From NCBI RefSeq assembly GCF_008642315.1, contig NZ_CP029192.1, positions 3,162,001-3,226,000 on the forward strand: a stretch of 64,000 bases of DNA. Direction: 5' to 3'. Below the pieces are notes generated by a model. It saw only the letters and a list, made by a program, of their open reading frames with translations. It had not been told where the DNA came from and searched no databases. Below, piece after piece: positions 16,073 to 25,093 of the stretch. Source of the stretch: Streptomyces venezuelae. GTDB taxonomy: Bacteria > Actinomycetota > Actinomycetes > Streptomycetales > Streptomycetaceae. The position numbers and the translations under genes were made by a program. Within the stretch, counting starts at the first letter, position 1. Each line of letters begins with the position of its first letter.

Positions 16073-17619
16073 CTGTGTTTCTCCTTCGGGAAGTTGCCGT
16101 GGTGCACGGGGTGGGCCCGCGGTGTCGGCCCCGCGGGAGAGTGGTCGGAGGAGCGGCCCGCACCGGAACCGGCGTGGGCCGAGGCCAGGGTCAGGGTCCT
16201 GGCCGCGTGGACGAGGAGGACGAGGGCAGCGGCGCCGCACGCGGTGGCCGGCACGACGCCGGGGCCCCACGCGTCGACAGCGGCCGTGACGGGGACGGCG
16301 AGGGCGTCGAGCCCGGGCAGTCGGCCCGCGAACACCAGGGCCAGGGCGGCTGCTTCGCAGGAGCCCGCGCTGCCGAGGAGCAGGACGGGGGTGCGGGTGA
16401 AACCGTGGGCACCGAGGAGCCGGGCGAGCAGCAGCAGGGCGCCGAGCGCGAACGCGCCGATGAGGGCGGGGGCGCCGTGTCCGGGGCCGGTGCCCGCGTC
16501 GCCGAGGAACGCGTACGCCCCCGCGAGCAGCGCGCCGAGTGCGCACAGGAACAGCGCGATGACGCCGAGGAGCAACGGCCGTACGGAGGAGGCGAACTCG
16601 TCGAGTCCGCGGCTGGCGGCGAGCCGCGCCCCGGCCCGTACCGCGAAGAGGCGGGCGCACCAGATCGCGGGCGCGACGGCGAGCGCGAGGCCGAGGAGTG
16701 CGGCGGCCGCCGGGTCCCCGAGATCGCCGATGCCGTCCGGGCCGCCCGTGACGGCGCCGTTCAGGAGGCCGTCGCCGAGCAGCGCGTAGCCGAGGAGCCA
16801 GCACACCCACGCGCGCGTGGCGCCCATCGGACGGGTGACGGCGTGCAGGGGGCCCTTCCGCAGGGCGACGCGCAGGGCGAGGGCGACGGCGAGTGCCCCG
16901 ACGGCCGCGACCGCGAGCCGCGCGTGTCCCTCGCTGTGCGCGGCCCCCGCGACGGCGGCCGCGCACACGGCGCCGGGCAGCAGGGCGAACAGCGCCCAGC
17001 CGGAGGGGACTTCCCGCTGCGCGGACGGCGCGGACAGCGCGGACAGCGGCGGGCTGGCCTTCGCCGTCGTGGGCGTCGGCGCGTCCGGGAGCGTCGGCAC
17101 GCGCGCGTACATCTCCTCGGCCAGCGCGAAGACGTCCCGGTGCCGGAAGTGAGCGGCCGCCCGGTCGGTGACGCCGTGCGCCTCAAGGCCCGCCGCGATC
17201 TCCAGTGGGTCGACGGCGCGCTCGCACAGCTCGCGGTGCCGGTGCATGAGGGCCTTCACCGGGTCGGCGGGGCCGCGCCGGGGCGGTCCGGTCGGCCTGG
17301 CGCGGGCGGCGGCGCGGGCGAGCGGCGACCGGCTGCTCGCGGCGCCCTGGTGCCTGCCCTTGCCGCGCGCGTCCCAGCCGCTGTCGCCGTCGTCGCCGCC
17401 GCACTCCTCGTGCTCGCCCTCACCGAAGCCGGGCACGGACACGGCGGCGGGCACGGCCACCCCCTCTCCGGGCAGAGAAGCGGGCAGAGACGCGGGGGAG
17501 GCATCGGGCAGCACCGCACCGGTCCCCAGCAGTTCCGCCGACCGCGAGTCCCACCCTCCCGCGCCTTCCGGGGCGCGCGGCGCGTCCACGGCACCCGTCG
17601 CACCCTCATGTCCCCTCAT
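16069..17619 (-). CDS. Multi-pass integral membrane protein in the glycosyltransferase operon
   Basis: The protein has 516 residues. The first 110 are Gly/Ala/Pro-rich and charged, then a conserved-looking cytoplasmic block LMHRHRELCERAVDPLEIAA...HFRHRDVFALAEEMY, followed by about eight hydrophobic segments from residue 210 to 480 and a short polar tail. I do not recognise a named family. The ATG overlaps the glycosyltransferase stop (ATGA), so the two are tightly coupled. By position it could play the export role that PelG plays beside PelF, but sequence resemblance to PelG is not evident by eye. Confidence 0.75.
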   Translation of the reverse strand: MRGHEGATGAVDAPRAPEGAGGWDSRSAELLGTGAVLPDASPASLPASLPGEGVAVPAAVSVPGFGEGEHEECGGDDGDSGWDARGKGRHQGAASSRSPLARAAARARPTGPPRRGPADPVKALMHRHRELCERAVDPLEIAAGLEAHGVTDRAAAHFRHRDVFALAEEMYARVPTLPDAPTPTTAKASPPLSALSAPSAQREVPSGWALFALLPGAVCAAAVAGAAHSEGHARLAVAAVGALAVALALRVALRKGPLHAVTRPMGATRAWVCWLLGYALLGDGLLNGAVTGGPDGIGDLGDPAAAALLGLALAVAPAIWCARLFAVRAGARLAASRGLDEFASSVRPLLLGVIALFLCALGALLAGAYAFLGDAGTGPGHGAPALIGAFALGALLLLARLLGAHGFTRTPVLLLGSAGSCEAAALALVFAGRLPGLDALAVPVTAAVDAWGPGVVPATACGAAALVLLVHAARTLTLASAHAGSGAGRSSDHSPAGPTPRAHPVHHGNFPKEKHR

Positions 17620-19340
17620 ACGGCAGCCCCCTTCAACCCGTCCCCCACCGGAACCTCTTCGGTCACGGCCCACCTCGGCACCGCCATGGGCACCTCCGCC
17701 CCGGCCGCGGGGCCCACCGAGACCGCCCAGCGCCCCGGGACGTACGCCTCCGCCGGGTGCGCGAACGGCACCGGTTCGCCCGCCTCGTCCACCGCGTCCC
17801 TGCGGACGGGGCAGTGCGAGACGATCTCCAGGTAGATGCTTCGAAATGCCGCGATGTTCTGCTCGACGGTGAAGAGTTCGAGAGCCCGCGCCCGCGCCGC
17901 CGCGCCGAGGCGCGCGCACCGTTCGGGGTCGCGCAGGAGTGCCACGCACGCCTCCGCGAGCGCCCTCGGGTTGCGCGGCGGTACGACGAGTCCCGTGCCG
18001 CCGATGACCTCGACCACCGCGCCGACGTCCGTCGAGACGGTCGCGCGTCCGCAGAACATGGCCTCGACCAGGCTGACCGGGAAGCCCTCGACGACGCTGG
18101 AGAGGACGACGACGCCCGCACAGGCGTACGCGTCGGCGAGGCCGGGCACGTCGGGCCCGCCGATCTCCTCGAAGGAGACGGGGTTGTCGCCGATGGCGTG
18201 CGCGCCCGGCGCCTCGTCCGGGAAGAGCTGCGCGGCGAGGGCCCGGCAGTGCGCGAGGTAGGCCTGCGCCTCGGGTCCTTCCGCGGGCGCCCCGACGATC
18301 CGCAGGCGCGCCCCCGGCACCTGCGCGCGGATCTCCGCGAACGCGTGGAGCAGGGAGATCAGGTCCTTGGCGGGTTCGACGCGGCCGACCCACAGGAGGG
18401 TGTCGGGGGCGGTGGCGAAGTCGTCGTAGCCCCCCTCGCCGATCTCCGTGAAGCGGGCCGCCTCCATGCCGGGGTGGACCGTACGGAGCTTGGCGCGGTC
18501 GGCTCCGCAGCGTTCCTGCCAGCGGCGGGCGTGGGTGTTGCCGGGGGTGATGACCGTGGCTGCGCGGTAGACCTCCGCGGCGAGGAGGCCGTGGAAGGAG
18601 GCGAGCAGGGCGCGTGTCGGCGCGCTCAGGTCGGTGTCGCCCGCCGCGAGGTAGTGCGCGCGCAGCTGCACGCCGTACTCGGTGACGAGCAGCGGCACCC
18701 CCGCGAAGTGCTTCGCCAGGAGCCCCGGGAGCGCCGCGGGCCCGCCGGAGGTGGCGTGGCAGAGGTCGGCGGCGCCGAGTGCGTCGGGGCCGTACCAGTC
18801 GAGGGAGAGCGGTCGCAGTGCCCGCTCCATCAGGCCGGCGGCGGCGAGCAGGTCGGGGACGCGCGCGGTGCGCGCGGTGCGCAGCGCACCCGGCGCGTGG
18901 CAGGCGCGTTCCAGGGCGCGGACGGCGAACTCCGAACGCAGCGCGCCGACCAGACCGCCTTCGTCGCGGGCGAGTTCGGCGAGCCCGTACAGAGCGTTGC
19001 CGAAACGGTCCGCCACCGCGTCGCGATCGGCTCCGCAGACGGCTTCCGCGAGCTCCCCGAAGTGTGTCTCGAACCGCCGCCGCGCCCTGCGTCCGCGCCC
19101 TCCGCGGGGGCCGGCGGCGCGGAGCGCCTCGTCGTCGACGGTCCACAGCGGCGCCGTGCGCACCCTGCCGACCTGGGGCGGCAGCTCGACCCAGCCCCGC
19201 GCCTCCTGCCGCTCGCTGCGGCTGAGCGCGTAGATGTCGAACTCGTGCCGCCCGAGCCCCCGTACGAGCCGGTCGCACCAGAGCCTCGCCTCACCGCTCA
19301 CATACGGATAGCCACCCTCCGTAAGCAGTCCGACGCGCAC
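17616..19340 (-). CDS. DUF3492/PelF-like family 4 glycosyltransferase
   Basis: This 574-residue protein begins MRVGLLTEGGYPYVSGEARLW, the characteristic N terminus of PelF-type glycosyltransferases with a DUF3492 domain (roughly residues 1-270). A GT4 domain follows, with LLWVGRVEPAKDLISLL, and the EGFPVSLVEAM donor-binding motif (E-x7-E). The family retains a nucleotide-sugar donor and, in Pseudomonas and Bacillus Pel systems, polymerises an N-acetylgalactosamine-rich polysaccharide. It is the first gene of a minus-strand operon with a membrane protein, epimerase and spherulin-4-like hydrolase. The C-terminal 80 residues beyond the GT domain are not conserved-looking. Confidence 0.85.
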   Translation of the reverse strand: MRVGLLTEGGYPYVSGEARLWCDRLVRGLGRHEFDIYALSRSERQEARGWVELPPQVGRVRTAPLWTVDDEALRAAGPRGGRGRRARRRFETHFGELAEAVCGADRDAVADRFGNALYGLAELARDEGGLVGALRSEFAVRALERACHAPGALRTARTARVPDLLAAAGLMERALRPLSLDWYGPDALGAADLCHATSGGPAALPGLLAKHFAGVPLLVTEYGVQLRAHYLAAGDTDLSAPTRALLASFHGLLAAEVYRAATVITPGNTHARRWQERCGADRAKLRTVHPGMEAARFTEIGEGGYDDFATAPDTLLWVGRVEPAKDLISLLHAFAEIRAQVPGARLRIVGAPAEGPEAQAYLAHCRALAAQLFPDEAPGAHAIGDNPVSFEEIGGPDVPGLADAYACAGVVVLSSVVEGFPVSLVEAMFCGRATVSTDVGAVVEVIGGTGLVVPPRNPRALAEACVALLRDPERCARLGAAARARALELFTVEQNIAAFRSIYLEIVSHCPVRRDAVDEAGEPVPFAHPAEAYVPGRWAVSVGPAAGAEVPMAVPRWAVTEEVPVGDGLKGAAV

Positions 19341-19540
19341 GAGCGCACCCCCGATCTCCCGTTCGGTGAGCCGCCGTTGGCCGGCGGCTCGCAGCGGGAC
19401 GAACGTAAGCGGTCATGCAGGTGGCGCGACGGACGGTTGTCCATCGCGCCACCAGAAGGGGTGAACGGCAGTAACTTTCCGGCGCCGGTAGCGTTCTGTC
19501 GCGCTATAGCGGTTCAGGCGCCTCTTTTCGTCACCGTCGG
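19341..19540. promoter_or_regulatory. 200-base intergenic region upstream of the glycosyltransferase operon
   Basis: It lies between the glycosyltransferase start and the ABC ATPase 3' end, both on the minus strand, and should hold the glycosyltransferase operon promoter. I see no clear -35/-10 pair or strong hairpin. A short palindromic stretch CGCTATAGCG occurs at 19502-19511. Confidence 0.3.
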
Positions 19541-21142
19541 TCAGGCTGCGGCCAGCTCCTCGCGGGCCGCCCGGCGCCGCGCCGCGGCCTCCGGGTCGAG
19601 CGCGGGCACGGCTGCGAGCAGCCGTTTCGTGTACGGGTCACGGGGCGCCCCGTACACCTCGGCCACCGGTCCCTGCTCCACGATCCGCCCCTGCCGCATC
19701 ACCGCGACCCGGTCGCTGACCTGGCGCACCACGGCGAGGTCGTGCGCGACGAAGACCAGGGCGAGGCCCAGTTCGCGCCGCAGTTCGGCGAGCAGGTCCA
19801 TGACCTGCGCCTGGGTCGTCACGTCGAGCGCCGACACCGGCTCGTCGCACACGATGAGGCGCGGCTCGGCCGCGAGCGCCCGCGCGATGCCCACGCGCTG
19901 GCGCTGTCCGCCGCTGAACTCGTGCGGGTAGCGGTCGTAGTGCGCCGGTTCGAGACCGACGCGCTCCAGGAGTTCCCGCGCACGCCCCCGTACGAAGGAG
20001 TCGCTCTCCCCCCGGGCGCGCAGCGGGTCGGCGATCGACTCACCGACGGAGCGGCGCGGGTTGAGCGAGGAGACGGGGTCCTGGAACACCATCTGCACGC
20101 CGGGCACCACCTGGCCGCCGGGCTTCTCCGCACCCCCGTGGAGGAGCTGCCCCGCGGTGGGTGCCAGGAGGCCGACCAGCATGCGTCCGAGCGTCGTCTT
20201 GCCGCTGCCGCTCTCGCCGACCACGCCGAGGGTCTCCCCGCGGCGGACGGTGAGCGAGACGTCGTCGACCGCGGTGACCGCGCGCTTCCCGCGCCCGAAC
20301 TCGCGCCGGAGCGCGACCGCTTCGAGCACGATCTCGCCCGGCTCCCCGACGGCCGGCGCGAGCGGAGCGTCCACCCGGGGCACCGCCTTGAGGAGTTCCT
20401 GCGTGTACGCCTCACGGGGCGCGCCGAGGATGTCGCGCACCTCGCCGTGCTCCACCGCGCGGCCGTCGCGCATGACCAGGACCTCGTCGGCGCTCTCCGC
20501 CGCGACGCCCACGTCGTGCGTGACGAGGAGCAGCCCCATGCCGGTCTCGGTCCGCAGCGTGTGCAGCAGGTCGAGGATCTGGGCCTGCACGGTGACGTCG
20601 AGCGCGGTGGTCGGCTCGTCGGCGACCAGGAGCGCGGGCTCGCACGCCAGCGCCATGGCGATGAGCGTGCGCTGGCGCATGCCGCCGCTGAACTCGTGCG
20701 GTCGTGCGCGGGAGCGGCGGGCCGCGTCGGGGATGCCGACGCGGTCGAGCACCTCCACGGCACGCGCGCGTGCCGCCCGCCGGGACGCTCCGGTGTGCAC
20801 GCGGTACACCTCGGCGATCTGGTCGCCGACCGCGTAGTACGGGTCGAGCGAGGAGAGCGGGTCCTGGAAGACCATCGCGGCCTTTCCGCCGCGAAGGCCG
20901 CGCAGTTCGGCCTCGGACGCCGCCTGTACGTCGACGCCGTCGACCAGCACCGTCCCTTCGACGTGCGCGCCCGTACCGCGGTGGAGGCCGAGCAGCGCGG
21001 ACGCCACGGTGGACTTGCCGGATCCCGACTCGCCGACGAGGGCGAGCGCGCCGCCCTTCTCCAGCGTGAAGGAGAGCCCGTCAACGGCGCGCACTCCGGC
21101 CGCGAACTCGACGGACAGATCGGTGACGTGGACGAGACTCAT
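19541..21142 (-). CDS. Fused dual ATPase of a peptide-type ABC importer (DppD-DppF fusion)
   Basis: This single 533-residue protein holds two ABC ATPase domains. The first has GESGSGKST, the signature FSGGMRQR and Walker B LLVADEP; the second has [21 protein letters not shown] and LIVCDEP. Each is followed by an oligopeptide-type C-terminal tail ([11 protein letters not shown] in the second). Dipeptide/oligopeptide and nickel systems usually have two separate ATPases, and fused versions are common in Actinobacteria. The ATG at 21142 overlaps the upstream permease stop. It is the last gene of a four-gene importer operon reading from 24787. Confidence 0.93.
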   Translation of the reverse strand: MSLVHVTDLSVEFAAGVRAVDGLSFTLEKGGALALVGESGSGKSTVASALLGLHRGTGAHVEGTVLVDGVDVQAASEAELRGLRGGKAAMVFQDPLSSLDPYYAVGDQIAEVYRVHTGASRRAARARAVEVLDRVGIPDAARRSRARPHEFSGGMRQRTLIAMALACEPALLVADEPTTALDVTVQAQILDLLHTLRTETGMGLLLVTHDVGVAAESADEVLVMRDGRAVEHGEVRDILGAPREAYTQELLKAVPRVDAPLAPAVGEPGEIVLEAVALRREFGRGKRAVTAVDDVSLTVRRGETLGVVGESGSGKTTLGRMLVGLLAPTAGQLLHGGAEKPGGQVVPGVQMVFQDPVSSLNPRRSVGESIADPLRARGESDSFVRGRARELLERVGLEPAHYDRYPHEFSGGQRQRVGIARALAAEPRLIVCDEPVSALDVTTQAQVMDLLAELRRELGLALVFVAHDLAVVRQVSDRVAVMRQGRIVEQGPVAEVYGAPRDPYTKRLLAAVPALDPEAAARRRAAREELAAA

Positions 21143-22137
21143 GACAGCACCACCCGTCGGTCGGCCACCGCGTACAGCACGTCCGCGACGGCATTGGCGA
21201 GCACCACGAAGAAGCCGGTGACCATGACCATCCCGACCACCACCGGCAGGTCGACGACCTTGACCGCGTGCACGAGTTCGCGCCCGAGTCCGGGCAGTCC
21301 GAACAGCGTCTCGCTGAGCACCGCGCCGCCGAACATCGACCCGAAGTCGTTGGCGGTCAGCGCGATGACGGGCGCGACGGCGCCGCGCAGCGCGTGCTTG
21401 CCGACGATCGACCGCTCCCCCACGCCGTACGCGCGGAAGGTCCGCACGTGGTCGTCGGCGAGGGTCTCCAGCATCGAGGAGCGGGTCAGGCGCGCGTACT
21501 TGGCGGCCTCGATGAGGGCCAGCGAGAGCCAGGGCAGGAGCAGGTTCCACGCCCACTGCGTCGGATCGTCCGCGAAGGGCACGTACTGCGGGAAGGGCAG
21601 CCACTGGAGCTGACCGCAGACCACGATCATCAGGAGCAGACCGATCACGAAGACGGGCGTGGCGGTGCCGGCGAGCGTGACGGCGGTCAGCACACGCTCA
21701 CTGATCCGGCCGCGCCGCCAGGCGGAGAGCACGCCCGCGCCCACCCCGAGGACGAGCCACAGCACCATCGCGCCCAGCGCGAGGGACCCGGTGACCGGCA
21801 GCTTCGCCGTGATCAGCGCGGTGACCTGCTGGTCGCTCTGGTAGGAGATCCCGAGGCAGGGCGCGTCGCAGTGTTCGGTGCCGGTACCCGTCGAGTAGTC
21901 CTGGCCGACGAATATGCCTTGCAGGAAGTCCCAGTAGCGGACGTACAGCGGGTCGTCGAGCCGGAGTTGCCCGGCGACCTGCTGCACCTGTGCGGGTGAG
22001 CAGCGCGGCCCGCAGGTGATCTGGGCGACGTCGCCCGGCGCGGTGTAGAAGACCGCGTAGATGATGACGGAGAGGGCGAGGAGCGTGACGGCGGCGCCGA
22101 TGAAGCGCCGCAGCAGGAATCCGGGGAAGCCGGTCAT
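21139..22137 (-). CDS. ABC importer permease, DppB type
   Basis: This is a 332-residue membrane permease of the DppB/OppB class. The N terminus LLRRFIGAAVTLLALSVIIYAVFYTAPGD is typical, with an extracellular loop containing several cysteines (around residues 42-95), then five further hydrophobic segments. The EAA loop reads EAAKYARLTRSSMLETL...HVRTFRAYGVGER. It overlaps the ATPase downstream and the DppC-type permease upstream by four bases. The cysteine-bearing loop is a little unusual and fits, but does not prove, a thiol-related substrate. Confidence 0.92.
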   Translation of the reverse strand: MTGFPGFLLRRFIGAAVTLLALSVIIYAVFYTAPGDVAQITCGPRCSPAQVQQVAGQLRLDDPLYVRYWDFLQGIFVGQDYSTGTGTEHCDAPCLGISYQSDQQVTALITAKLPVTGSLALGAMVLWLVLGVGAGVLSAWRRGRISERVLTAVTLAGTATPVFVIGLLLMIVVCGQLQWLPFPQYVPFADDPTQWAWNLLLPWLSLALIEAAKYARLTRSSMLETLADDHVRTFRAYGVGERSIVGKHALRGAVAPVIALTANDFGSMFGGAVLSETLFGLPGLGRELVHAVKVVDLPVVVGMVMVTGFFVVLANAVADVLYAVADRRVVLS

Positions 22138-23069
22138 GCGCGGGCCTCCTGCTTCCTGCCGGTGCCGATCCGCAGCCGTGATGTGGCGCGCGGGTCGAGC
22201 GCCGTGCGCACGCCGTCACCGAGCACGGTGAGGGCGAACACGGTCACGAACAGCGCGCCCGCCGGATACAGCAGGTACTGCGGCGCCGCCTGGTACCAGA
22301 CGTCCGCGGACGTGAGCATCTGTCCCCACGACGCGGTGGGCGGCTTCACGCCCACGCCGAGGAAGGAGAGCGCGGCCTCGACGGTGATGTTGGTGGGGAC
22401 GAGGAGTGCGGCGTAGGTGATGACGGGCGCAGCGAGGGCGGGCAGCAGTTCGCGGCGGGCGATCCGCACGGAACCCCAGCCGCTGAGCCGTGCGGCGGCC
22501 ACGTGGTCGAGCTCCTTGAGCGTGATGGTCTGCGCGCGCACGATCTTGGCGAGGCCGCCCCAGGCGACGAGCCCGATGACGAGCGCGACGAGCACGGGCC
22601 GCGGGAATCCGCTGGGCACGACCGCCATCAGCGCCAGCGCGAAGATCATGAGCGGCAGCGCCACGATGACGTCGGTGGCCCTGCTGAGCACCTGGTCGAC
22701 CCAGCGGTTGCCGAACCCGGCGGCCACCCCGACCGCCACCCCGATGACCACCTGCACGACGGTCGCGGCGAGCGCGACGCCGAGCGAGACCCGCGCCCCG
22801 TACACGAGGCGGGCGAAGAGGTCGCGCCCGGTCTGCGGCTCGACGCCGAGCCAGTGCTCGCCGCTGATCCCGCCGAGCGGGCCGACCGGCACGCCGCCGC
22901 GCGCCGAGTCGATGAGGTCGGGATGGTACGTGGTGGGGTCCTGCCCCTCCAGCGCGGTGAGCAGCGGCGCGGCGAGCGCCACGACGACGAGCAGTGCGAC
23001 GACGCCCGCCGCCACGAGGGCGGCGCGCTGTGCGCGCAGCCGCCCCCAGAAGACGGAGCGGACGGTCAC
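22134..23069 (-). CDS. ABC importer permease, DppC type
   Basis: This 311-residue permease has an N-terminal membrane helix, the DppC-type motif GPLGGISGEHWLGVEPQTGRD, which matches the usual 'HPLGTDxxGRD' position, and an EAA loop AQTITLKELDHVAAARLSG. Five or six hydrophobic segments are present. The start is a GTG overlapping the solute-binding protein stop. It pairs with the DppB-type permease to form the channel. Confidence 0.92.
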   Translation of the reverse strand: MTVRSVFWGRLRAQRAALVAAGVVALLVVVALAAPLLTALEGQDPTTYHPDLIDSARGGVPVGPLGGISGEHWLGVEPQTGRDLFARLVYGARVSLGVALAATVVQVVIGVAVGVAAGFGNRWVDQVLSRATDVIVALPLMIFALALMAVVPSGFPRPVLVALVIGLVAWGGLAKIVRAQTITLKELDHVAAARLSGWGSVRIARRELLPALAAPVITYAALLVPTNITVEAALSFLGVGVKPPTASWGQMLTSADVWYQAAPQYLLYPAGALFVTVFALTVLGDGVRTALDPRATSRLRIGTGRKQEARA

Positions 23070-24787
23070 GACGACTCCACCGCGACCTGGGAGACGTCCA
23101 GGACACCGGTCCAGTCGCTGATGACGACGTTCTTGACGTCCTTGCCGTACAGGCGCTTGTAGACCGGGTGGAAGAGCGGCACGGTCAGCGCCTTCTCACC
23201 GATCTGCTTGTCGAGGGCGCCCCAGCGCTCGGCGGCGGCCTTCAGGTCGGTCAGCTTGTTGATCTCGTCGATCTCGTCGTTGACGGACTTGTCGTCGAGG
23301 AAGCCGGAGTTGAAGTTGGCGCCGTCCTTCACGATCTGCCGGCCGTCGAAGATCGGGGCGAGGAAGGGACCGCCGGACGGCCAGTCGGCGCCCCAGTGGG
23401 CGAGGAAGAGGCCGGGCTCGTCCTTGGCGCTGTGGGTCCTGTCGCTGTAGTCGTTCTCCTCCAGGCCCTCCAGCTTGACGGTGATCCCGGCCTTCTTGAG
23501 CGCGTCCTGGACGGCGGTGGCGATCTCGGGGCTGGTCTCGAAGTCCTTGGCGTTGGAGTGCGTGAGCGTGATGGTGAGCCCGTCCTTGTGACCGGCTTCC
23601 TTCAGGAGCTCCTTGGCCTTCTTCGGGTCGCCGCTGGGACCCGCGGGGAAGTGGTCGAACTTCGTGTATCCGAACGACTTCTGGTTCGGCAGGAACGTGG
23701 TGGCGGGCTCGGCGAGCGAGGAGCCGCCCGCCGCGTTGACGACCGAGGAGCGGTCCACGGCGTACGAGATGGCCTGGCGCACCTTCGGGTCGTCGAAGGG
23801 CTTCACCTTCGGGTTGAAGGCGAGGTAGTTCGTGTAGCCGAAGTGGCCGGTGCCGACGTGCGAGGAGAGCTCCTTGTCACCGGCGACCTTGGCGAGCTCG
23901 GCCGGGCCGAGGTTGGTGTCGGTGGTGACGGCGGCGGCGTCGGCGCCCTGGCCCGCGGAGAGCCGCTGGTTGATGACGGACGAGTCGAGTCCGGAGCGTA
24001 CGTCGATGACGTCCGGGTAGGCCTTGCGCTCGGCGTCGTTCTTCGCGGACCAGTGCGGGTTGCGCTCCAGGCGGAGCCGCTCGCCGTCGTTCTCGTTCCT
24101 GACGACCTTGTAGGGCCCGGACGAGACCGGGTGCTCCTCGTACTTCGTGCCCTTGTCCTTGGCCTTCGGCACGGGTGCGAACGACGTCTGCGTGGCCACG
24201 TAGTCGAAGTCGCCCACGGGCTTGTTCAGATGGAAGACGATCGTCCGCTCGTCCGGCGTCTCCACCGACTTCAGGCCGCCCTTGCTCTTGTACGGCCCTT
24301 CGTAGTCGGCGCCCCCGATCAGCCAGTCCCGCAAGAAGGGCGCGCCACCGGAGAGTTCGGCCGCGAACGACCGCTCGATGCCGTACTTGATGTCGGCGGT
24401 CGTGATCGCCGAGCCGTCCTCGTACTTGAGCCCCTTCTTCAGGGTGTACGTCCACACGGTGGCGTTCTTGCTCGGCTTGCCGAGCCCCGTGGCGAGGTCG
24501 GGGACGACCTCCGTGCCCTTGGCGCCGTCCTCGCGGTTGCGGGTGGTCAGCGTGCGGAACACGAGGCTCGGGATGTTGCCGCCGCCGGAGGTGTACAGGC
24601 GCGCGGGGTCGAAGTCGGTCTGCGGATCGCGGTTGAGGACGGTGAGCGTGCCGCCCTCGGCGGGCTTGCCGCCGCCGCTCCCGGCGCCGCCGTCCTTCGG
24701 GCCCGCGCAGGCGACGGCGCCCGAGGCCAGGACCAGGCTGACGGATGCCGCTGCCACGCGGCGGGCTATGACGGACGTTTGACGCAT
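23066..24787 (-). CDS. Family 5 extracellular solute-binding lipoprotein
   Basis: The ATG at 24787 gives 573 residues with a lipoprotein signal ending AVAC at about residue 27, then a glycine-rich linker. The mature protein carries the family 5 features GGTLTVLN near its start, a YTLKKGLKYEDGS segment and YAVDRSSVVN. It would deliver a peptide or related ligand to the DppBC-type permeases. GAGAGG lies about ten bases upstream of the start. The leader ORF with terminal Cys codons 136 bases upstream suggests the operon responds to cysteine supply, hence a possible sulfur-containing ligand. That ligand assignment is inference. Confidence 0.92.
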   Translation of the reverse strand: MRQTSVIARRVAAASVSLVLASGAVACAGPKDGGAGSGGGKPAEGGTLTVLNRDPQTDFDPARLYTSGGGNIPSLVFRTLTTRNREDGAKGTEVVPDLATGLGKPSKNATVWTYTLKKGLKYEDGSAITTADIKYGIERSFAAELSGGAPFLRDWLIGGADYEGPYKSKGGLKSVETPDERTIVFHLNKPVGDFDYVATQTSFAPVPKAKDKGTKYEEHPVSSGPYKVVRNENDGERLRLERNPHWSAKNDAERKAYPDVIDVRSGLDSSVINQRLSAGQGADAAAVTTDTNLGPAELAKVAGDKELSSHVGTGHFGYTNYLAFNPKVKPFDDPKVRQAISYAVDRSSVVNAAGGSSLAEPATTFLPNQKSFGYTKFDHFPAGPSGDPKKAKELLKEAGHKDGLTITLTHSNAKDFETSPEIATAVQDALKKAGITVKLEGLEENDYSDRTHSAKDEPGLFLAHWGADWPSGGPFLAPIFDGRQIVKDGANFNSGFLDDKSVNDEIDEINKLTDLKAAAERWGALDKQIGEKALTVPLFHPVYKRLYGKDVKNVVISDWTGVLDVSQVAVESS

Positions 24788-24893
24788 CGGAAAGAGACCT
24801 CTCGGGATGAGTGAGAAAAGGGAGCGACAGAGCTCACCCCGGGAAAGGCGCGGGAGAAATCGGCACACGGGCGCAGAAATGCCAGGAGCCGGG

Positions 24894-24911
24894 AAAAAGC
24901 GACGCACTCGC
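24894..24911 (-). terminator. Attenuator-like short hairpin with U-run after the leader ORF
   Basis: On the minus strand, GCGA-GTGCG-TCGC is followed directly by TTTTT, 12 bases after the leader ORF stop and about 105 bases before the solute-binding protein start. The stem is only four base pairs, so intrinsic termination would be weak unless flanking GC-rich bases extend it. Position fits an attenuator. Confidence 0.35.
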
Positions 24912-24922
24912 CGGGGCGGGCG

Positions 24923-25015
24923 TCAGCAACAGTGGATGTCGGCCACGCAGAGCGCGGTCACGCCGAGGAGCGCCAGCTCAATGGCGGCGCTCGAAGGGGC
25001 GTGACGGTTCGACAT
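24923..25015 (-). CDS. 30-residue cysteine-ended leader peptide upstream of the importer operon
   Basis: The ATG at 25015 lies seven bases after a probable -10 element, so the transcript would start at or next to the ATG and the ORF would be leaderless; no ribosome binding site is seen. The peptide starts MSNRHAPSS, has a hydrophobic middle LALLGVTALCVADI and ends HCC with tandem TGT-TGC codons before TGA, and a third Cys at position 23. Cys-ended leader ORFs upstream of sulfur-related operons are known in Actinobacteria. Here it would couple translation at Cys codons to expression of the ABC importer. It is too short for most gene finders. Confidence 0.7.
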   Translation of the reverse strand: MSNRHAPSSAAIELALLGVTALCVADIHCC

Positions 25016-25022
25016 GCGGAGA

Positions 25023-25051
25023 AATATGAACGAACTTCCGACAAATGTCAA
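25023..25051 (-). promoter_or_regulatory. SigA/HrdB-type promoter of the leader-importer operon
   Basis: On the minus strand a perfect TTGACA (25051-25046), a 17-base spacer and CATATT (25028-25023) precede the leader ATG. The expected start site, about seven bases after the -10, falls on the A of the ATG. Confidence 0.7.
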
Positions 25052-25093
25052 AGCGGTACGGTCGGCGCCGGGCATCGGCGGTGATCACCCGGC

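Noticed and set aside
16069..19278. 1069-codon minus-strand frame running through the glycosyltransferase and membrane protein
   Set aside because: Only its last 516 codons encode a sensible membrane protein; the first part is another frame of the PelF-like glycosyltransferase, so it is not a fusion protein.
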